This document shows positions 6,579 through 9,980 of a stretch of DNA of 9,980 nucleotides, piece after piece. Each line of letters begins with the position of its first letter. The first letter of the stretch is position 1. Location: NCBI GenBank assembly GCA_964650405.1, contig CAZYTO010000215.1, positions 1-9,980 of the forward strand, written 5' to 3'. Source of the DNA: CAZYTO01 sp964650405 (lineage in GTDB: Bacteria > Acidobacteriota > Thermoanaerobaculia > Gp7-AA8). Under the pieces are notes generated by a model. The model searched no databases and was not told the origin of the DNA. It saw nothing but the letters and a program-made list of their open reading frames with translations. Position numbers and translations under genes: made by a program.

Positions 6579-6644
6579 GATGACGACCTCCATGGAGCTT
6601 GATGAAGACTTCCATGGAGCTTGATGACGCCCTCCATGAACGCA
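6579..6644. repeat. 22-bp tandem repeat, three units
   Basis: Three adjacent 22-base units lie at 6579-6600, 6601-6622 and 6623-6644. Each begins GATGA; the first two end TCCATGGAGCTT and the third decays after TCCATG. Unit 1 contains the perfect 10-base palindrome CTCCATGGAG, and unit 2 keeps TCCATGGA. The array fills most of the 101-base gap between the convergent lipoprotein and GH44 genes. No spacers separate the units, so it is not a CRISPR. Confidence 0.88.
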
Positions 6645-6664
6645 GTTGCGTCCGGAGACGGCTC

Positions 6665-8302
6665 TTAATGCTTCACGATTCTGCGCTTCGCAGGTCCGCT
6701 GCCGGTTTTCGCCGGCACGACGAGCAACGTGACGCTCTGGGCGGGCAGCGTCAGCGTCAATCCGCTCGTGGAGACATCCGGAGCATGTGTGATCGCACCG
6801 TTCACCAGTTGCCAGCGTTGCGCTGATGCGGCGGCCGCGAAATTGGCGAGGTTGATCGTCGCGGCGGTTGTGCTGCTGAGCGCCTTGTTGACGATCATGA
6901 TCGTCAGCGTGCTGTCGGTGGAGCGAACGGCCGCGAAGACGGCGACGGTGTCCGGATTCGGGCCGCCGGCCGCGACGCTGACGTCGCCAAAGGCCGACTT
7001 CGCGCCGTCGTAATTGCGGTACATCTGCATGGCCTTGAAGACCGGCGAGCCGTCCGGAGGCGTCGTCCAGCGGGTGGCGAGGCCGGCGCCTTCGCGTCCC
7101 AGGATGCCGAGGATGTCGGCCTGGGCCGTGGCGCCGTTCATGTGCGCCTCCGCGCCCCAGTTGTACTCGGTGACGCCGATGGACGTGCCGGGGTAGTACG
7201 TATCGACCCACTGCCGCATGCGGGGGATGAGCTTCACCTTATCGCCGATCCACGACTCCGAGGTGTAGGCAGGGTCCCAGAGCTGCCGTGTGGAGCGGTT
7301 GCGGAGGAGCTGCATGTCCGCGGACACGTCGTCGCTGAACTCTCCTCCCTGCGGGTAGAAGTGCAAGGTCAGGATGTCCAGCAGCCGCCGGCCGTGCGCC
7401 GTGTCGTAGCTGTGGAGCTGGTCGAGCAGCCATGGCACGTAGTCCCAGTTCCCGTGCGCCTGCCTGTCGGGGAAGCTCGAGTAGCCGTGCGCGGCGCCGT
7501 ACTGCTGGTCGTAGCCGCTGTAGAGATAGCCGCCCCAGCCCCACTCTTCGGGAGCGGCGACAAGAGCATTGGCGTCGACGTCTTTGATACGGCCGGCGTA
7601 GTCGATGATCTTCGCCCGGATGTTCTCCATCGCCGGCCCCGTGGGCTGGACGTCGCGATGGGTGGAGAACCAGATGGAGTGCTCGTTGTCGAGCGCGTAG
7701 TAGCGGACGCCGCCGGATCCGGACGCTCCCCAGGTGCTGACGAGGTGCCGGATCCAGTTCTGCTGGAAGAGTGAGTCGGCAGGCAGGTTCGCCTCGTTGG
7801 GATCGTTGCCGGTGATCTCGCTGCCGTTCGTCCGCACGCCGTTGCCGGCGTCAGGGAACCAGGGATCGGTGTACTGCTGCGGGCCGTACTTGGCGACGGA
7901 GAAGCTGGCGAGCTTTGTGCGGTTGTTGCCGAGCCGGGCCACCCAGCCGATGATCGGAACGGTAAGGAACGGCTGCGCGCCGGCAGCGTGAGTGTTCTGC
8001 ACGAACGTGTCGTCCCACTCGCCGGCCGCGGCGCTCTCGTACCCGATCGACTCGAAGAAATAGTCGGCGGCGCGATTGCTGGCGTTGGCCTGCCAGTTGT
8101 AGCGGGTCTCGGCGTTGCCGCCGGAGCGGTTGAGCGGCGCGTTGAGCGCCTCCAGCTCGCTCGTCGAAGCGAAGGCCACGCCGTAGATGTTCGGGCTGAT
8201 GGGATGGCGGCTCGCCGCGGCGTCGACCGTGATCGTCACCTGTGCGTGGAGCGGCCAGGCCAGCGCGACGAGCGTAACGGCGAGAGGCGGGAGCGGTTTC
8301 AT
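6665..8302 (-). CDS. Secreted glycoside hydrolase family 44 (endoglucanase/xyloglucanase type)
   Basis: This 545-residue protein matches GH44, whose characterised members cut beta-1,4-glucan, xyloglucan or mannan internally with retention. Residues 1-20 are a signal peptide (MKPLPPLAVTLVALAWPLHA) with cleavage before QVTI, so it is exported. The catalytic TIM barrel covers about 30-430, with the family's opening ISPNIYGVAFA (35-45), LNRSGGNAETRYNW (57-70) and DYFFESIG. The acid/base is expected at Glu207 in YYALDNEHSIW, and the nucleophile at Glu379 in GVTEYNWGAE. Both are present. Residues about 435-530 form a C-terminal beta-sandwich-like region. No dockerin or carbohydrate-binding module is recognised. 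NEH replaces the NEP reported around the catalytic Glu of studied members. The tail is basic (AKRRIVKH). It lies 53 bases downstream of the phzF-like gene on the same strand, with no clear promoter or Shine-Dalgarno before the ATG, so co-transcription is possible. Confidence 0.92.
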   Translation of the reverse strand: MKPLPPLAVTLVALAWPLHAQVTITVDAAASRHPISPNIYGVAFASTSELEALNAPLNRSGGNAETRYNWQANASNRAADYFFESIGYESAAAGEWDDTFVQNTHAAGAQPFLTVPIIGWVARLGNNRTKLASFSVAKYGPQQYTDPWFPDAGNGVRTNGSEITGNDPNEANLPADSLFQQNWIRHLVSTWGASGSGGVRYYALDNEHSIWFSTHRDVQPTGPAMENIRAKIIDYAGRIKDVDANALVAAPEEWGWGGYLYSGYDQQYGAAHGYSSFPDRQAHGNWDYVPWLLDQLHSYDTAHGRRLLDILTLHFYPQGGEFSDDVSADMQLLRNRSTRQLWDPAYTSESWIGDKVKLIPRMRQWVDTYYPGTSIGVTEYNWGAEAHMNGATAQADILGILGREGAGLATRWTTPPDGSPVFKAMQMYRNYDGAKSAFGDVSVAAGGPNPDTVAVFAAVRSTDSTLTIMIVNKALSSTTAATINLANFAAAASAQRWQLVNGAITHAPDVSTSGLTLTLPAQSVTLLVVPAKTGSGPAKRRIVKH

Positions 8303-8355
8303 GACGGGAGAGAGGATGCGCGCACGCCCGGTGGGAACGGCTTGTTGAGTCCGGA

Positions 8356-9150
8356 TCAGGCGCTAATCAATTCACCGCGCAGCACCGTCACGGCATTGCC
8401 GGCGATGCGCACGCGGTCTCCGGCCAGAGTAACGCGCAACGTACCGCCGCGTAGTGACGCCTGATACGCCGTCATCTCGTTCCGTCCGAGGCGCGACGCC
8501 CAGTAGGGTGCGAGCGCGCAGTGCGTGGAGCCGGTCACGGGATCTTCGTCGATCCCCGACTGCGGCGCGAAGAAGCGGGAGACGAAGTCATAGCCGGGCA
8601 TCGAGGCGCGGCTCGTCACCACCACGCCGCGGGCCGGGACGCGCCGGAGCTGGGCCAGGTCCGGCTGCAGGGCACGGACGTCGTCCTCGCCGGCGACCTC
8701 GACGAAGCAGTCGAAGCGATTGCGGCCGACGAAGAGCGGCTTGACGTTGAAGGCTTCCAGCAGACCCTCCGGGGCCTGGGCCGCCTCGACCGGCGTGGAG
8801 GGGAAGTTCAATTCGATCCAGTCGCCGTCACGCGCGGCGGTGAGCAGGCCGCTGCGCGTCTGGAAGCAGGCCGTCTCGGCGGGCGGCAGCAGGCCTTCCT
8901 CCCAGAGCGCGTGCGCCGAGGCAAGAGTGGCGTGGCCGCAGAGATCGACCTCTACGGCCGGCGTGAACCAGCGCAGCGACCAGTCGCCGTCGTCACGCCG
9001 GCGGAGGTAGGCCGTCTCCGCGAGGTTCATCTCCGCCGCGACGTGCTGCATCCAGGTGTCGTCCGGCTCGCGATCGCCGAGAAAGACGATCGCGGCCGGA
9101 TTGCCCCGGAAGGGCTTGTCGGTGAAAGCGTCGATCTGGAGAAGGCGCAT
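8356..9150 (-). CDS. PhzF-family isomerase
   Basis: This 264-residue protein belongs to the PhzF/YddE family, a two-lobed fold like diaminopimelate epimerase. The start MRLLQIDAFTDKPFRGNPAA is typical. The catalytic glutamate of the family is expected at Glu45 in NLAETAYL. Other family motifs are VDLCGHATLASAH (68-80) in the first lobe and GIDEDPVTGSTHC (199-211) in the second. Length is normal and no motif is missing. PhzF itself isomerises trans-2,3-dihydro-3-hydroxyanthranilate in phenazine synthesis. No other phenazine gene is present here, so this is more likely one of the many relatives with unknown small-molecule substrates. The start is set by family alignment; upstream is a C-rich strand without Shine-Dalgarno. 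It lies between the PuuD-like gene (113 bases upstream, with a G-rich repeat and hairpin) and the GH44 gene, all on the minus strand. Confidence 0.93.
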   Translation of the reverse strand: MRLLQIDAFTDKPFRGNPAAIVFLGDREPDDTWMQHVAAEMNLAETAYLRRRDDGDWSLRWFTPAVEVDLCGHATLASAHALWEEGLLPPAETACFQTRSGLLTAARDGDWIELNFPSTPVEAAQAPEGLLEAFNVKPLFVGRNRFDCFVEVAGEDDVRALQPDLAQLRRVPARGVVVTSRASMPGYDFVSRFFAPQSGIDEDPVTGSTHCALAPYWASRLGRNEMTAYQASLRGGTLRVTLAGDRVRIAGNAVTVLRGELISA

Positions 9151-9162
9151 GGGGTTGGTCGC

Positions 9163-9205
9163 GGGGGGGTACGGGTTGCGAGGGTTGCGGGGTTACGGGG
9201 TTGCC
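9163..9205 (+). repeat. G-rich imperfect repeats with G-quadruplex potential
   Basis: Four octamer-like units follow a run of seven G: GGGTTGCGA (9173-9181), GGGTTGCG (9182-9189), GGGTTACG (9190-9197) and GGGTTGCC (9198-9205). Five G-tracts of three or more are separated by loops of 3-6 bases (TAC, TTGCGA, TTGC, TTAC), which fits the usual G-quadruplex pattern on the plus strand. The array lies 13 bases upstream of the phzF-like start, on its template strand. Confidence 0.82.
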
Positions 9206-9229
9206 CGGCATGGATACGCCCGGCAACCC
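9198..9229. repeat. Long hairpin between the PuuD-like and PhzF-like genes
   Basis: GGGTTGCC (9198-9205) pairs with GGCAACCC (9222-9229). After a C/C mismatch, GGC (9207-9209) pairs with GCC (9218-9220) around the loop ATGGATAC. A second GGCAACCCC copy at 9230-9238 can pair instead with 9197-9205, giving a 9-bp alternative. A perfect palindrome CTGCATGCAG follows at 9238-9247. There is no T-run, so an intrinsic terminator for the PuuD-like gene is doubtful; a REP-like intergenic element is another reading. Confidence 0.75.
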
Positions 9230-9263
9230 GGCAACCCCTGCATGCAGTCGTCAACGAACCGAA

Positions 9264-9980
9264 CTAGAACCCCTGGACCTTGGCGGCCCTTCCGTAGCAC
9301 AGCCTCGTCACGATGAACCCGAGGACGATCACGAGGGCGGCCCAAAGATCACGATACGCATTGCTGTAGATCGTTGGATAGTGGACGTTGCTGACCATGA
9401 AGAAGATCAGCGGGACGGACATGAACGTGTTGTGGCGGGAGCGGAGACCGGCAATCTTGACCTCGGGAGAGTCGGCGGCCAGCGGCGTTCCGGCTTTGAG
9501 GGCGCTGATGATCTTCTTCTGATTCGGCCAGATCACCATCCAGACGTTCAGCGCCATGGTCGTGCCGAAGATCATGCCGGCGTGGATATAGAGCGAACGC
9601 GCGCCGTAGTGACCGACGAACTCGAGCAGCGCATAGAAGCCGGCGTAGAGGGCGAGGCAGATTCCGGCGGCAACGACCTTGTTCGCCAGCGCCTTCATGA
9701 TGGCGTTGTAGATCACAAAGCCGACGGCGAGACCGATCAGGAAGATTGCCAGCCAGAGCCAGGTGTTCTTGCCGCCGGGATAGTCGCTCTCGAAGAGAGT
9801 GTCCTTCGACTGGTAGTAGATGATGCCGGCCAGGATGAAGCCGGAGAACCAGGTCCAGGCAGCACCCCAGCGGAACCAGTAGAGCGCGCGGGGCAGCAGC
9901 TCGGGGTTGACCACCTTCTTGGTAGGGCCGTCGATCTTCGCCTGGAAAGGCCCGTTGACCCAGTTGAAGAAGTAGAGGTG
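9264..9980 (-). CDS. PuuD-like membrane protein (urate hydroxylase N-terminal domain family), 5' end outside window
   Basis: The frame is open to the window edge: 22 further codons (beginning HLYFFNWVNGPFQAKID) precede the GTG at 9914, so that GTG is internal and the true start lies outside. The visible 238 residues contain six membrane segments, around ALYWFRWGAAWTWFSGFILA, TWLWLAIFLIGLAVGFVIY, VVAAGICLALYAGFYALL, IHAGMIFGTTMALNVWMVIW, FMSVPLIFFMVSNVHYPTIY and ALVIVLGFIVTRLCY. The order and the motifs FFNWVNGPF, MIFGTTMALNVW and RSRHNTFMSVPLIF resemble the membrane domain of PuuD (PF06181). Conserved histidines in IHAGM and SRHN could serve as cofactor ligands. Full PuuD proteins carry a C-terminal cytochrome c domain; this one stops at AAKVQGF right after the last membrane segment and has no CXXCH. 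Urate oxidation is therefore not established, since no purine gene is in view. Confidence 0.78.
   Translation of the reverse strand, partial: HLYFFNWVNGPFQAKIDGPTKKVVNPELLPRALYWFRWGAAWTWFSGFILAGIIYYQSKDTLFESDYPGGKNTWLWLAIFLIGLAVGFVIYNAIMKALANKVVAAGICLALYAGFYALLEFVGHYGARSLYIHAGMIFGTTMALNVWMVIWPNQKKIISALKAGTPLAADSPEVKIAGLRSRHNTFMSVPLIFFMVSNVHYPTIYSNAYRDLWAALVIVLGFIVTRLCYGRAAKVQGF

Noticed and set aside
6579..6644. Possible CRISPR array from three similar units
   Set aside because: Units are adjacent with no spacers, only three copies exist, and no cas gene is in the window.
6599..6826. Small plus-strand frame across the 22-bp repeats starting MMKTSMELDD
   Set aside because: It runs antisense into the GH44 3' end, has no ribosome-binding site, and its first residues simply reflect the repeat.
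5655..7211. 518-codon minus-strand frame spanning the lipoprotein gene and part of the GH44 gene
   Set aside because: It overlaps two genes with complete motifs, crosses their intergenic repeat, and reads as Arg/His-rich low-complexity sequence. It is a GC-driven shadow.
8521..9267. 248-codon plus-strand frame opposite the phzF-like gene
   Set aside because: It is antisense to a complete PhzF-family protein, and its end runs through the G-rich repeat; the composition is Arg/Gly-rich.

Overview
This GC-rich, gene-dense window (about 62-75 % G+C in rows counted by hand) looks like ordinary bacterial chromosome. A free-living member of Acidobacteriota or a similar GC-rich phylum would fit: a family-44 secreted glycanase, a PuuD-type membrane protein, a PhzF-type isomerase and a cytosolic GH15 enzyme together, with several genes that have a -10 box almost on the start codon. 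That placement is inference from gene content; no rRNA or other marker is present. No mobile element, CRISPR array, tRNA or rRNA was recognised.

Layout, left to right. (1) Plus strand, 1-1446: the 3' end of fmt overlaps rsmB by ATGA, the familiar translation/rRNA-modification pair. (2) Minus strand, 1450-1947: an unrecognised 165-residue protein of lower GC, ending 3 bases from the rsmB stop. (3) Plus strand, 2035-4402: a cytoplasmic GH15 glucoamylase/trehalase-type enzyme, then an HU-type nucleoid protein with its own strong sigma-70 promoter, whose -10 box overlaps the GH15 stop codon. (4) Minus strand, 4539-5561: a dGTPase-type HD phosphohydrolase, convergent with HU across a hairpin and a heptamer repeat. 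(5) Plus strand, 5718-6563: a lipoprotein alpha/beta hydrolase divergent from dgt. (6) Minus strand, 9980-6665: a PuuD-like membrane protein (5' end outside the window), a PhzF-family isomerase, and a secreted GH44 endoglucanase/xyloglucanase. The lipoprotein gene and the GH44 gene converge on a 22-bp tandem repeat.

Functionally the window mixes housekeeping (formylation of initiator tRNA, 16S methylation, nucleoid protein, dNTP pool control) with polysaccharide use. GH44 would cut beta-1,4-glucan outside the cell, the lipoprotein hydrolase may remove ester substituents at the envelope, and GH15 would release glucose from short alpha-glucans in the cytoplasm. There is no sign that these form one regulated pathway.

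No gene-free stretch exceeds 300 bases. The longest are 5562-5717 (divergent promoters), 4403-4538 (hairpin plus heptamer repeat), 9151-9263 (G-rich repeats plus hairpin), 6564-6664 (22-bp repeats), 1948-2034 (divergent start region) and 8303-8355 (nothing recognised). I found no convincing novel multi-gene system. The points most worth a second look are the leaderless-type promoters, the intergenic repeat structures and the orphan 165-residue protein.
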